A DNA stretch of 64,000 nt from Rutidosis leptorrhynchoides. Taxonomy: Eukaryota > Streptophyta > Magnoliopsida > Asterales > Asteraceae. The first letter of the stretch is position 1. Each line of letters starts with the position of its first letter. The notes below the pieces were generated by a model, which made no database searches, was not told where the DNA came from, and was given only the letters and a program-made list of their open reading frames with translations. Below are positions 45,937 through 57,020 of the stretch, in pieces. The stretch lies in NCBI RefSeq assembly GCF_046630445.1, contig NC_092333.1:3868001-3932000 (forward strand). The letters are read 5' to 3'. The position numbers were made by a program, and so were the translations under genes.

Positions 45937-47173
45937 TCAATTCATGAGAAGACCAATTGAGGTAATGCAAAACCTCAATTTCTCCGTTGTAACCACCTTA
46001 GTAAACATATCGGCAGGATTCTTCGTACCAAGGATTTTCTCCAAGAATAAAGTGCCATCATTTATATGTTGTCGAATAAAATGATACCTTATCTTGATGT
46101 GTTTCGTTCGACTATGAAACACCGGATTCTTCCCAAGATGAACCGCACTTTGATTATCACAATACAAGACGCAATAGTCTTGTCTTTTACCCAACTCGCC
46201 TAAGAAGTTCTTCAACCACACTAGCTCTTTAGAAGCTTCAGCAATAGCCATGTATTCGGCTTCGGTGGTTGACAAAGCAACACTCTTTTGCAATCGAGAT
46301 AACCAACTAATCGCCGTCTTCCCCATTGTGAAAACATAACCCGTAGTGCTTTTCCCCGAATCATCACATCCACCCAAATTAGCATCCGCATAACCTCTAA
46401 GTATGAGATTGTTTTTGGAGAAACACAATCCCATATTAGAAGTACCTTTCAAATAACGAAGCAACCATTTGACCGCTTCCCAATGCTCTTTTCCCGGATT
46501 AGACATATAACGACTTACAACTCCCACTGCTTGAGCAATATCGGGTCTTGTACAAACCATGGCATACATAATACTACCCACGGCTGATGCATATGGAACC
46601 TTTTCCATATCCTTCTTGTCTCTTTCCGTCTTTGGTGATTGACTTTTCGATAACTTTAAGGTGCTTCCCAAAGGCATAGAACGAGCCTTTGAATCTTCCA
46701 TGTTGAACCTCTCTATTACTTTCTCAATATATTTTGATTGAGACAAGTATAGAGTACCCTTCACACGATCACGCACAATACTCATGCCAAGTATTTGCTT
46801 AGCACCGCCAAGATCTTTCATCTCGAATTCTCGGGAAAGTAATCCCTTCAACTTGTTAATTTCGGACATGTTTGAACCTGCAAGTAACATGTCATCAACA
46901 TACAACAATAAGATTATATAAGAAGACTTGGATTTCTTCAAGTAGCAACAGTGATCCGCTTCACATCTTAAGAAACCAATCTTCTTCATAAAATCATCAA
47001 ACTTCAAGTACCATTGCCGAGGTGCTTGCTTCAATCCATACAAACTTTTCTTTAGCTTACAAACCCACTTCTCTTTACCCTTTACCTCAAAGCCCTCGGG
47101 TTGCCTCATGTAGATCTCTTCAACAAGATCACCATGCAAGAATGCAGTCTTCACATCTAGTTGCTCTAGATGT
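45937..47173 (-). pseudogene. Second partial copia internal region (RT C-terminal part and RNase H)
   Basis: A 405-codon frame nearly identical to the C-terminal third of the 41022-44972 frame, from MKTAFLHGDL to the stop. It keeps YVDD and the RNase H box STTEAEYMAI, where the first copy has Lys. Sequence upstream of the RT is deleted: pol joins directly to an LTR stub at 47174. It has no start of its own and no gag, protease or integrase. Confidence 0.9.
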
Positions 47174-47239
47174 AAGTGTTGAAACAGTTTTTTTTTTTTT
47201 TTCTCTCTCGTTTTGTATAAATGTCTCCATACTCTAACA
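47174..47239 (-). repeat. Copia (second element) LTR 3 stub
   Basis: 66 bp matching the final 66 bp (on the + strand) of LTR 2, with a longer poly(T) run. GTATC follows. Confidence 0.85.
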
Positions 47240-47254
47240 GTATCTTATATTCTT

Positions 47255-49260
47255 ACCCCTAGGAGATTATCATGATTTCAAGTAGTTCTGAGTTTAGAAG
47301 CTTCTCATACCTTTATAATGAATATAACAATTTATACTTTCTCTTAGAAGTGATGTAATCGTTGTGAAGGACTTGCTTCCAAAGTTGAAGGAGGCAAGGA
47401 AACGTAAAGAATGTTCTTTTCCTTAATCAGAGGCTCAGATGTAGGGTAGCATTTCGCGCACTTGATTTTCGTCCTGAAGTTGTAGCACTGGCACAAAAAA
47501 TGGTGAAAAAGGTCTGTCAATCTTACTTATATCTTGGCTTTGTTCAACTATATAGAGAGACAAAATACCAGGGGCAACATACTACCCCTATTGTTTACCT
47601 GAGAGAAACATGGAGTACATTTCATATATTTGTCTGCAGGATGTCCATATCGAACCTATCCGGTACAGGCGGACACAAATAATTAAACAGAAAGTTGTGC
47701 GTGATGAACCAAGTGTTGATTCTTTTATTCAGAAAGTAAATGGATTGTTTCCCTTCATGCCTGAAGAGGTACATAAATTCTTTTTTGAAATAAAGAAAAT
47801 TATAAAAATCTCAAATTCCAAATTAGCTTGGATCAGACCCCTTTTTTGTGAACATCTATCATTTATTCATTTATCTCTACGTACCATTGATTTTTTAGGT
47901 AGGACTCCTCTGGGCTATGTGCTATCCACCGACAACAAGAATTTACCTTGCAGGTTCTGAAAGATTTGGTGGTCAACGTGTGATGATCCCAATATGTGCG
48001 ATGTATACCAACTTAGTGGACCGTTCTAATTTGTGCAGTAATTAAGTATGAGCTAAACAAGTTATTGGGTACTGAAATGCCTTTTCTATCAGATCCAGTG
48101 AACTACACTCGTGTTAAAACTGTCGAAGAGTTGAAGAAATAATGGAACGAAGCAGGCCCTCGTCCTCAGCCTCTACCTCCTCCTCCGGGAACACCCATTT
48201 ATGTACATGAAAAAACAAGGACGGTATGGTTGGATTGCTGAGAAAGATTCTGAGCCCGATCTTTCATCCATTGATCTGAGGGACAAAGCTCATAGGCTGC
48301 TGTGTGATGCCCTTTATTACGTTGTATCAGTTGAAGCCGATGCATTCTTTCCAGGGTTTAACAATGATGGTTCTTGTTGGCCCAATAATTCAAGCTTGGC
48401 CATGGGACATCGGCTCTATGAGATGGCATCTTCACTAACTCATCGACCTGACAGGTGAATATAATTCTTGATACTTTTGTTTATAACATAGTTTTTACTA
48501 TTATAGAATCGACATTGTTTCTTCTATGAATGTTGAACTATACGATTAAATCTTAGTAATTATTTATCAGCAGCTAACAGTACTTATCCAAAAAAATTCT
48601 TTAAAGTCTGTAGCATTTCTGCGTTAATCTAATTATCAAAATAAACCTTTTTAGAAAGTCTAATGCATTAAAAATACAATTTTTGGGACTTACGACCTAT
48701 TTCCTTTCAAGGCACTTTCTCTATTTCGTTTACTCATCTGACCCATCAGAGATGCACACAACTTAGATCAACCCATTAATATGTAAATGGGTGAAGTTGC
48801 CACCTTTAGCTTGTAGAGTTATCAACAAAAGCTTGGCGTATGCAAAACATTCTCTCTTTTATATATTCTATTGTAAATATAAATTATTCTTGCTCGGTTA
48901 ACATTTTGTTTGTTAAGTTTCTAAAAATCATCTTGTCGAAACTGTCTTTTTCTGGACAGGAAGTTTCTTGCTAGTCTGATCAACAGCTCCCAAGACGATC
49001 TTTATTACCCAAACAGAAATTGGATCCTGGCAGTAAGTCAGCATCTAAGCGATAGCCTTAGAGAGGAGAGGAGGGACTAAAGAGACAGTTTCTTAAATCA
49101 AAGCCACTCTCATTCCTTTTACATCCAATCCCCGAATGCTCTTGTACGATCATTTTTAAATCAAATACTGACAACGAGTGTCCCAAATGGCTTAAAGATA
49201 GTTTCTTAAAATCCAGATCATAAAAAACCCGATGATGAAAACGATCAAGGGAAATTGGGT
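47255..49260 (+). pseudogene. O-fucosyltransferase-family pseudogene, remaining exons
   Basis: Pieces in family order: FRSFSYLYNE (47290), DVIVVKDLLPKLKEARKR (about 47355-47412), LRCRVAFRALDFRPEV (about 47432-47482), IEPIRYRRTQIIKQ (about 47650), MPEEV (about 47758), AGSERFGGQRVMIPICAMY (about 47950-48013), YELNKLLGTEMPF, LPPPPGTPIYVHEK, GRYGWIAEKDSEPD, VSVEADAFFPGFNNDGS, MASSLTHRPDR (to about 48455), then KFLASLINSSQDD and NRNWILAV (48960-49030), and a C-terminal KPLSFLLHPIPECSC (about 49100). These match plant O-fucosyltransferase proteins. Damage: frameshifts near 47345, 48045 and 48210, a TAA at 48140-48142 within the EELKK-WNEAG block, a missing segment between 47420 and 47430, and a shifted C-terminus. 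Introns with GT/AG ends remain (for example 48456-48958). It is an unprocessed, dead gene copy. Confidence 0.82.
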
Positions 49261-49635
49261 TCAGAAGATTAAAGATCAATCGAACAAGATTAGGAATTGG
49301 ATCTTAATGAGTAGAGGCTTAAGAATAGATATATGCAGGGTTTTTTTTTTTTGTTCTTCTTTTACTCTTTTTCATTACTTGCATGATATTCTTTTGGATA
49401 CTGAGCATGTGTTGTCAATTACTATGACCAACACGAGTACAGAATCGGACTGAAGCGGAAACGAAAAACACTTCACATACTTTAGATTGATAGGTTCATT
49501 CATTTCTACAGCTTGACTTGTGTATAATAATATTAAAGAGGCTTTTTGAGATTACAAAAATGAGAACAATTATGTTATAGATGCTTTTTGTTGACAAAAT
49601 AACTGATAGCCTGTGGTAATTTTTCATTAATATTA
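49261..49635. other. 3' flank of the pseudogene, no feature seen
   Basis: AT-rich with a poly(T) run near 49340. No gene or element recognised. Confidence 0.4.
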
Positions 49636-49820
49636 ATACAACAACAACAACAAACCCCGTGTATGGGAATGTGAGATGTAGACAATTATTCCCCTACTCG
49701 AGAATAAAAACAAGTCATTTCTCCACCCAGAGTGAAAAGACTCTCAAAAATAGAGAAAGTCATCCCTCTCTTTATTCGGCGGATAAAGAGATTGCTTCTG
49801 AGTGGACCTCTGGCCAAAAG
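49636..49820 (-). repeat. SINE-like fragment with TTG tail
   Basis: On the - strand it reads GGCCAGAGGTCCACTCAGAAG, later TCTACATCTCACATTCCCAT, and ends GGGGTTTGTTGTTGTTGTTG. That is the body and tail pattern I recall for plant Au-type SINEs. The tRNA-like head is missing and no target duplication is visible, so it is 5'-truncated. Confidence 0.55.
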
Positions 49821-50403
49821 GTAGGAATTTTTTTTTTAAATAAAAAATAAAAATAGTAAAAGAATAAAAAATAGTAAAATAAAATTAAGACGCCATGAAA
49901 ATGGTAAAATCAGATTTTCATGGGTTTAAAAACCTGCCTGAAAATCAATTTAGGCTCTAAGCGCCACGTAATCGACGTTTGGTGTTGCCTCAATAAATGG
50001 AGCCAAGGGACCTTGAAAACGGAACTCGAAAGGCATGCCAGGTGGGAGTTGTTGCGTAAGCAAGGAGCCAACCACCCGTAACAAACCAAATGATATCCAA
50101 AAAAATCTTCTGGGTATGAACTAAAATTACGATCGGGTTAGCCATGACCATTTTCGACCCATTTCTCTAACCACCCCCGTAAGTTTGATGTGATGATCAA
50201 TTTTATCTCCTTGGCATTCGGCATTCGCCTGTCACTAACTAACTTGATGAGATTGATTATGTCAATAAAAAAACTAGCAGATTTTAGTAAGCATCATTCT
50301 GAAATGAAAACGCACAATACAGCTTCATTCATTTCATTTCAATTATTAAAATGTAAATGTATGGTTAATGTACCCATTGACTCATAAATAGTGATCAATG
50401 CAT
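49821..50403. other. Intergenic, no feature seen
   Basis: AT-rich sequence without a credible frame, between the SINE-like fragment and the LINE. Confidence 0.4.
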
Positions 50404-50728
50404 ACACATTACACATTTTTTTTTTTTTGAAAAGCAAGTAAAATTGTATTAATATAAAGGAGTCAATTACAAATCCCTATAAGACTATACATCGTATCAA
50501 ATGATGGAAATTTACATTAAGGAGCTATAATATTTTGGAACGAGGTCCCGCAACGCACCGCGATACTTAAAAATATAAGCTGGGAGGGAGCAAACCAACA
50601 GTATCGCAGTTGCGATGACAAAGTTGATCACAACCACCCAATTAGTCAAGTGCGAAACGACGACCACAGCCCAAAATATAATAGCGAATTATCACGTGTG
50701 GTTTTCGGAGGGTATCATAGACTCGATT

Positions 50729-53700
50729 TTAGCCTATACCCATTCTTTGCGTGTTCGAGGAAATGTAGAAAGATGGATTGATGAACCACTGATGCCAATC
50801 AATTAATGTCTTTTTTGTCCTTTTTGAGATCCATGCAAAGGTTTGGGATTGAATTTCGGTGAGGATGATTGCGACATTCCATTCCTTTTTACTGAAGACT
50901 TTAGCGTTGCGGAATTTCCAAATTATATATAATGAGGCCCATTTGGTGGCTTGCCAAATTGAAATACCGGTATGTGTAGAAGCGAAGTTTTGATCGTTTG
51001 AGGTGATGTCATGGATGTTGGTTAAAGAATTATTAGGGAGGTTCCACCATTGAAGAATAGCATTCCAGATCGATGTTGTTTTTGGACAATGGAAAAGGAC
51101 ATGTTCTATAGTCTCGACCTGTGAATTACAAAGTGGGCAAAGTAATGTGTCGAGGTCGATGCTACGTTTGTCAAGTTCGACTCTTGTTGGGATTCTTCCA
51201 TTTATTATACGCCAAATGAGAATGTTGACTTTAAGTGGTATGAGTTTATTATTTGGTGTTGTAATTGATGTGTGAGAATTAGCCAGTTTTAGGTTGTCGA
51301 GGGTGTGGGCTAGTGATTTTGTTGTGAAGGTGCTGGATGGGTCGAGATTCCATTTCCAGGTGTCGGGTTTATCGGTGAGGCAAATGGAGGTTAAAAGGGA
51401 ATTTAGCTCAGATAATTCAGTGAGAACACGACCCGAGGGTGTTCTTGACCAGCTCCACAAGCCGGTGGTAGAAGAGTTGTGTGTTGCGAGCCTTTCTGAG
51501 ACCAATGCGTGCTTGTTTGTTTCAAGCATAAACAGTCTTCGGAATGTATTACAAAATTTGTCAGTTCCGCACCAGTTGTCTATCCAGAATTTGGTGTTAA
51601 TCCCGTTTCCGATGCTAATAACGAAAGAGGTGGAGAAGTTGGTTCCGATGCTGTCCGCTGTCTTTCCTGCTTTAATAATTCCATTCCAAATCGTGCTACC
51701 TGAAATATTTCTAGAAAAAACGTTAGCGCAAACCCCGCCCCCCGCCCCATAGATGCTCGATATGATTTTAACCCATAGTGCGTTTTTTTCGTTGTGAAAT
51801 CTCCACCACCATTTACATAGCAGTGATATGTTTTTACAGCGTAAGGATCCGATGTTTAACCCGCCTTTATCATAAGGTGACAAAATTTGTTCCCATTTTA
51901 TCCAATTAATTTTGTTTTCATTTTCCAATCCCCCCCAAAAAAATTTCCTTCTTTTAGTTTCAAGTGCATTAATAATTTTAGTCGGTGCGTGGAAAAGGGA
52001 GAAGTAGTAGAGTGGGAGGCTGGATAACACAGATTTGATTAGGGTGAGTCTTCCGCCATATGATATGGTTTTAGCTTTCCAGTCAGAGAGACGTTTATCG
52101 AATTTATCGAGGATGGGTTGCCAAGAGGATGCTTTTGTGGTGGGGACGCCAATAGGGAGTCCGAGGTATGTGAACGGGGTGGAGCCTGCCGAACACCCAA
52201 TGAAATTGGCCATTACTTCGACCTCATTCTTTGGCACCCCAATTCCGTATAGATTGCTTTTTTTAATATTGACTTTTAGCCCAGAAATGTTTTCGAAACA
52301 CTTTAACAATTTAGAGACGCTTTTAGTGTTGCGTTTGCTCCATTCACCGAAGAAGATTGTGTCGTCCGCATATTGAAGATGGGATACCACAATCTTATCG
52401 TGACCAACGCATACACCGCGGAATTGATCGTTTGCAATGGCACGCTTGGTGAGAATGTTAAGACCTTCGGCAGCGATGATGAAAAGGAAGGGGGAGATTG
52501 GATCACCCTGATGAATGCCCCTACCAGGAGTGAACTCCGACGTAGGGGAACCGTTGATAAGGATAGAGATGGTGGACGATGAGAGACATGCATTGATAAA
52601 CTTAATCCATTTATTTCCGAATCCCATACATCTCATAGTATCGAAAAGGAAATCCCATTCGATGCAATCAAATGCCTTTTCGAAATCTACTTTGAAGATG
52701 AGACCCTTTTGTTTTTTTCTTTTTAATTCATCAATTATTTCGTTGGCTATTAGAACGCTATCTAGGATGTTACGACCTTTTAGGAAAGCTGTTTGTTCGA
52801 TGCCTATTAATTTATGTATTATTTTTGCAAGACGATTGGAGAGTATTTTAGTGAGAATTTTGTAATAGCTTCCAATTAAACAGATCGGCCGATATTCATG
52901 GAATCCGATAGGGTTGGATTTTTTAGGAATTAATGTGAAGAAAGAGGCGTTACAGCCCTTGGAGATTTCAGCATTCAGCCAAAACCAATCAAGGGCGTTA
53001 ATGAGATCCTCTTTTATCAGCCACCAATACTCTTTGAAAAATTTCATATTGAATCCGTCAGGACCGGGAGCTTTTGAGCTTTCGCAGTCATGAAGGGCAT
53101 TCCACACTTCTTTTTCAGTAAAACGGGCTTCAAGAAAGTGGTTGTCCTCCTGGGTGATATAGGAACGGTGAGGTTCATTTTCGAATGGACAATTTCCTTT
53201 ACGTTTTTTAGAGTTAAATAGTGATTCAAAATATTTAAGCGCTTCATTTTTTATGATGTTGGGGTCTTCAGACCATGTACCATTAAGTGAAATACCACGG
53301 ATGTTATTTTTATTTAATCGTCTTTTAATATAATTATGGAAGTATTTGGAGTTTTCGTCGCCTTCAAGATTCCATTTAATACGAGCTTTTTGTTTTAGCA
53401 TGTTTGTTTTCTGTTTTTCTTTTTCAATTTGTTGCATTTTGTTGTTAATCCAGTTTTCTTTTTCTGATTCGGTTAGTGGTCTAGATTCCGCGATTTTCTC
53501 CCATTCATTAGATGTGTTAAGATGATCGTTAATTTCGTTATCGAGGTTATTTAATTGTAGACTGCATTTTTTTAGTTCAAGTTTTACGTTTTTTAATTTA
53601 TTTCGAAGAATACAATCCGGACGGTTACCATTAACAGGGAGTAGCCATGTGTTTTTTATTATTTCATCAGCATTTTTAAGTTTAAGCCAAGTATTGAAAA

Positions 53701-54427
53701 CACGCGTGGGTTTTGGACCAAAATTAACGAAGGAATTCTTTAGAATGATTGGGCAGTGATCAGACAGGTCACGATCTAATGTTTTTGAGGAGATGTCGGG
53801 CCATAGTTGAAGCATACTTTCAGAGATAAGGAATCGATCAAGTTTACTGAATTTTAATTTGCTTAGGCACATACGTGTGTATTTTTTACCCCCTAGGGGG
53901 AGATCTATAAGATTAGCGTTTAGGATGAATTTGTTAAAATTATCAGCCCATGTTTGTTTAAAGTTGCAGTTAAGACGTTCGGAATTAGATCTGACTTCGT
54001 TAAAGTCGCCAAAGATAATATGAGGAACATCGATGGATTCAATTAGTTTATTAAGTTCAGACCAAAATCTAAGTTTTTTCTGGTGTGAATGCGGACCGTA
54101 AACATTAATGAAGAAAATATCTGAGTCGTAACCCACCCATTTGCCCTTGATGGCAAGAAAGAATTCACCCTCAACAGCAAGGTCAAATAGGAAACTGGAT
54201 GGGTCCCAGATAAGTACTAGTCCGCCCGAGGCTCCGATTGCGTCTTTTTGTACAAATTTAAGGTTGGAGTTGTACCAAAAAGATTCAATTAGAGAATCAG
54301 GAGAATTACTACATTTTGTTTCTTGGAGTCCAAGGATAACCGGATTTTCATTGTTACAGATTTTTTTGAGCCAAGTGATTTTACCCGATTGACCCAAACC
54401 TCGAATATTAAGTGAGATGCAAGACAT
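50729..54427 (-). CDS. LINE ORF2: endonuclease, reverse transcriptase, zinc-binding domain
   Basis: The open frame extends upstream to 54556 but overlaps ORF1; the natural start is the Met at 54427 (MSCISLNIRGLGQ), giving 1232 codons. The APE-type endonuclease covers about 1-230: LNIRGLG, LQETK, GDFNEV near 140 and SDHCPI near 222. RT covers about 430-800, with GPDGFN near 453, KVDFEKAFD, GDPISPFLF and YADD near 685. The zf-RVT domain with CPLC and HVLFHC lies near 1085-1115. No RNase H domain follows, as in many plant L1 elements. The protein nicks target DNA and primes reverse transcription on the LINE RNA. All catalytic residues look intact. Confidence 0.93.
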   Translation of the reverse strand: MSCISLNIRGLGQSGKITWLKKICNNENPVILGLQETKCSNSPDSLIESFWYNSNLKFVQKDAIGASGGLVLIWDPSSFLFDLAVEGEFFLAIKGKWVGYDSDIFFINVYGPHSHQKKLRFWSELNKLIESIDVPHIIFGDFNEVRSNSERLNCNFKQTWADNFNKFILNANLIDLPLGGKKYTRMCLSKLKFSKLDRFLISESMLQLWPDISSKTLDRDLSDHCPIILKNSFVNFGPKPTRVFNTWLKLKNADEIIKNTWLLPVNGNRPDCILRNKLKNVKLELKKCSLQLNNLDNEINDHLNTSNEWEKIAESRPLTESEKENWINNKMQQIEKEKQKTNMLKQKARIKWNLEGDENSKYFHNYIKRRLNKNNIRGISLNGTWSEDPNIIKNEALKYFESLFNSKKRKGNCPFENEPHRSYITQEDNHFLEARFTEKEVWNALHDCESSKAPGPDGFNMKFFKEYWWLIKEDLINALDWFWLNAEISKGCNASFFTLIPKKSNPIGFHEYRPICLIGSYYKILTKILSNRLAKIIHKLIGIEQTAFLKGRNILDSVLIANEIIDELKRKKQKGLIFKVDFEKAFDCIEWDFLFDTMRCMGFGNKWIKFINACLSSSTISILINGSPTSEFTPGRGIHQGDPISPFLFIIAAEGLNILTKRAIANDQFRGVCVGHDKIVVSHLQYADDTIFFGEWSKRNTKSVSKLLKCFENISGLKVNIKKSNLYGIGVPKNEVEVMANFIGCSAGSTPFTYLGLPIGVPTTKASSWQPILDKFDKRLSDWKAKTISYGGRLTLIKSVLSSLPLYYFSLFHAPTKIINALETKRRKFFWGGLENENKINWIKWEQILSPYDKGGLNIGSLRCKNISLLCKWWWRFHNEKNALWVKIISSIYGAGGGVCANVFSRNISGSTIWNGIIKAGKTADSIGTNFSTSFVISIGNGINTKFWIDNWCGTDKFCNTFRRLFMLETNKHALVSERLATHNSSTTGLWSWSRTPSGRVLTELSELNSLLTSICLTDKPDTWKWNLDPSSTFTTKSLAHTLDNLKLANSHTSITTPNNKLIPLKVNILIWRIINGRIPTRVELDKRSIDLDTLLCPLCNSQVETIEHVLFHCPKTTSIWNAILQWWNLPNNSLTNIHDITSNDQNFASTHTGISIWQATKWASLYIIWKFRNAKVFSKKEWNVAIILTEIQSQTFAWISKRTKKTLIDWHQWFINPSFYISSNTQRMGIG

Positions 54428-54464
54428 TAAAAAAAACTTACAAAACGAGAAGGAGAGTAGGGGC

Positions 54465-57020
54465 TCAGACTTCGGCGTCCCATCGAATGCCAATTCCTTG
54501 ACCGAACTCTTGTGTGTCAATAGAACCACATGAACCTTTAGGAAGATTGTTCCCATTCGAACTTTTGCTTTTTGATGATGTCTTCAATGTAGTACCAACA
54601 ATTTTGGGTGTGGAGGTCGCATTACGGTTTAAATTCGAATATTTCAGTTTTTGTCCGCTTCTTGCACAATGTTTGACAAATAGGAATTTGGATCTTGTGT
54701 TTTTTTTGCTAGTATCGGTAGGCGGTAAAGTGCTGATGTCGGACTTCGATGTAGTTTTAGGACCCAGTTTTTTGATGCTTTTTTTGTTGCGCATTATTTC
54801 AGGGTTCCCATTATTCAAATCAGACGTGGTAGTCTGTTTAGGAGCATCAGACATGGTATTCTGTTTTTGGTTCAGGGGTGAAGACACTTTGGACTGTGAA
54901 CCGAATACATGAGTTTGTGCAGGGACAGTTTCAGCAGCAGAGGGTCGATTTGGTTCAGCTGGAGCCTTATCAGGTGAGTAGACCGAATTGTTTTGAGAAG
55001 GGGAGTTGGGCTTATTAGGCCCAGGTGTGTTTTCATAGGCCGTGAGGTTTTGTTCATTATGGGAGGGAAAGAAATCAGTGGGTTTGGTTTGATTATTTAG
55101 AAGGGAATTAATTAGGTCGTTTGGGCTACGGGGTAGTATTGGTTCCGAAGAGGGGTGGTTGTTACTCGGTGTTGAGATGCTAGATTGTGAGGAGATTTGG
55201 TGAATCGGATGTGGAGAAGAATACGAATCATTGGACATTTGTGTATCCGAGATGTGAGTGTCACCACTAGTGTTCACGTTGGGGGAATGAGGGTAGGGAT
55301 CATTGTTTTTGTCACAGGAAGTCGAGGGGCTAGTGTGGGTATTTGGGAAGGCGGTGGTTTCAATGCGTTTTGAAGATGGTGGAGAGTGTTGATTGTTAGT
55401 TTTTTCATGTGGAGAGTTATGAGTAGAATTTTCATCGGGTGCATTGTTTCTATGGCTTTCGGGTTTTTGAGAAAAGTTGTCATCAAAGGGTTGATCTTCA
55501 CCCATATAAGAGTCATTATCGGATAAGTAATCATCGGATTGTGCCTCTTCGTCATCCCATTCCGATGATTCATTATCAATAGAGTTAAAATCAACCGGTT
55601 GTTCGGGGCATTCAACAACAAAAGTCGAAAAGATACTGGAATCATAGTGGATGTGAACGTGCCCGCTTATGAATGAGTATGAGTGGGTTAAAATGAGAAC
55701 TTTACCCGATGAAAGATCTTGGGAGCCCTTTTCATCCATACAACAATTTTCCATATCAATAACTTCACCCCAACAATTAGCAATTTTTCGGAATGTTGAT
55801 TCAGTCCAACAAGTTATGGGAACACCTTTAATATTAATCCAAACGAGACGTCCCGGGGAAGAAAACTCTTCCGGGTCCCAAGGACGAATATTATCAAGCC
55901 AATTCCACAAAGGGTGTTTCAAACCAAAGCCTTGGGGATTAAGTACGTCAAAAGCAAGTCGTTTATCTTCGAAGATTAACAATATATCCTTTCCCCCGAG
56001 GTATTTAGTTTCAAAACCAATGAGGTTTTCCGACATACATATTTCACTAAAGTAATCAAGGTGGTCAATATTCTTTATGGTACCAATCAATGAGTGACCA
56101 AGGATATCAATTACTTTGTCATCTTTAGGAACACGAATGGAAAATTCTTTTTGATAATCGAAAGGCACTTCAACATTATGATAAGGTGTTGTATTGTTTA
56201 GTACCTCATTATATTTGCGGTCATCTTTAGCATTGTCATGGCAGGAAGATGAAAAGGTGGGATTCGGTTTTGGATTTGCAGGTTGATCAACCTGAGGTTG
56301 CTGCCCAACTGGAGTATCTTTGCCAAATTTGTTACGATCATGTGCCTTATAAACAACAAGGAGCTTGCCATCTATTGCAATCATGTTAAGTTTTCTAACA
56401 AATATGTCAACATAATGGTCAGGAATATTTTTAAAGCGAGCAAAACCGTATTTCTTACCATTCTTTAGTGTTTTCTTCGGAATGTAAATCTCTGAGAGTT
56501 CGCCATGTTTCTTGAATAAACCCCATAAATTTGCAGCCGTCCAGGATTCGGGAAAGTTGAAGAAAAGAAACGACGATATAGATTTGCTATTAGGTTTCGA
56601 GAAAACGGGTGTGTTAGGGTTACCATATTTCTTTATTAGGTTTAGGGCATGCTCGCGGATCTTGAATCTTTGATAGATCTGATGATTAGCTTCATTCGAG
56701 TTATTGTATGATGTCGATTTAGTGTTCGATGAAGGTTGAGAGATGGGAGGGAAATCAGCATCGTTGTGAAATACCCAATTAGGGTTAGAAGATGAACCGT
56801 TCCTCACAGTAGGTTTATGCAACAGATCTGTTCCCAGGTTCGATTTAAGTGGAGAATCATTGGGGTATCTCTTTCTGTTTCGATCTACATTTATCCATAC
56901 CCCAACGTTTTCCGGTTGATATTTGATATTGTTGATGATATGAGAATTTTTCAATCGATGTTTAGATCTGGAGTCTGTATTGGATTTGGGTGTAAAGGGA
57001 GATGTGTGAAGAGAAAACAT
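54465..57020 (-). CDS. LINE ORF1 with RRM domain
   Basis: 851 codons. An RNA recognition motif lies at about 153-228 (LFFNFPESWTAANLWGLFKK, then KKYGFARFKN as the RNP1-like block). A second conserved region follows near 390-430 (GLKHPLWNWLDNIRPWDPEE, GRLVWINIKGVPITCW), typical of plant LINE ORF1 proteins and related to DUF4283. Residues from about 490 to 790 are disordered, rich in Ser, Asn, Pro and His. The C-terminus is basic. It is expected to coat LINE RNA. It starts 167 bp from the element's 5' end. Confidence 0.88.
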   Translation of the reverse strand: MFSLHTSPFTPKSNTDSRSKHRLKNSHIINNIKYQPENVGVWINVDRNRKRYPNDSPLKSNLGTDLLHKPTVRNGSSSNPNWVFHNDADFPPISQPSSNTKSTSYNNSNEANHQIYQRFKIREHALNLIKKYGNPNTPVFSKPNSKSISSFLFFNFPESWTAANLWGLFKKHGELSEIYIPKKTLKNGKKYGFARFKNIPDHYVDIFVRKLNMIAIDGKLLVVYKAHDRNKFGKDTPVGQQPQVDQPANPKPNPTFSSSCHDNAKDDRKYNEVLNNTTPYHNVEVPFDYQKEFSIRVPKDDKVIDILGHSLIGTIKNIDHLDYFSEICMSENLIGFETKYLGGKDILLIFEDKRLAFDVLNPQGFGLKHPLWNWLDNIRPWDPEEFSSPGRLVWINIKGVPITCWTESTFRKIANCWGEVIDMENCCMDEKGSQDLSSGKVLILTHSYSFISGHVHIHYDSSIFSTFVVECPEQPVDFNSIDNESSEWDDEEAQSDDYLSDNDSYMGEDQPFDDNFSQKPESHRNNAPDENSTHNSPHEKTNNQHSPPSSKRIETTAFPNTHTSPSTSCDKNNDPYPHSPNVNTSGDTHISDTQMSNDSYSSPHPIHQISSQSSISTPSNNHPSSEPILPRSPNDLINSLLNNQTKPTDFFPSHNEQNLTAYENTPGPNKPNSPSQNNSVYSPDKAPAEPNRPSAAETVPAQTHVFGSQSKVSSPLNQKQNTMSDAPKQTTTSDLNNGNPEIMRNKKSIKKLGPKTTSKSDISTLPPTDTSKKNTRSKFLFVKHCARSGQKLKYSNLNRNATSTPKIVGTTLKTSSKSKSSNGNNLPKGSCGSIDTQEFGQGIGIRWDAEV

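Larger units (their letters stand above)
40346..47239 (-). mobile_element. Copia retrotransposon with three LTRs (rearranged tandem copy)
   Basis: The whole block is flanked by GTATC (40341-40345 and 47240-47244). It contains LTR 40346-40812, a full internal region with PBS and PPT, LTR 45010-45727, a second partial internal region (45728-47173) and a 66-bp LTR stub (47174-47239). The unit structure LTR-internal-LTR-internal-LTR within one target duplication points to unequal recombination between copies followed by a large deletion. The deletion junction at 47174-47177 shares AAGT between pol and LTR. All parts read on the - strand. Confidence 0.9.
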
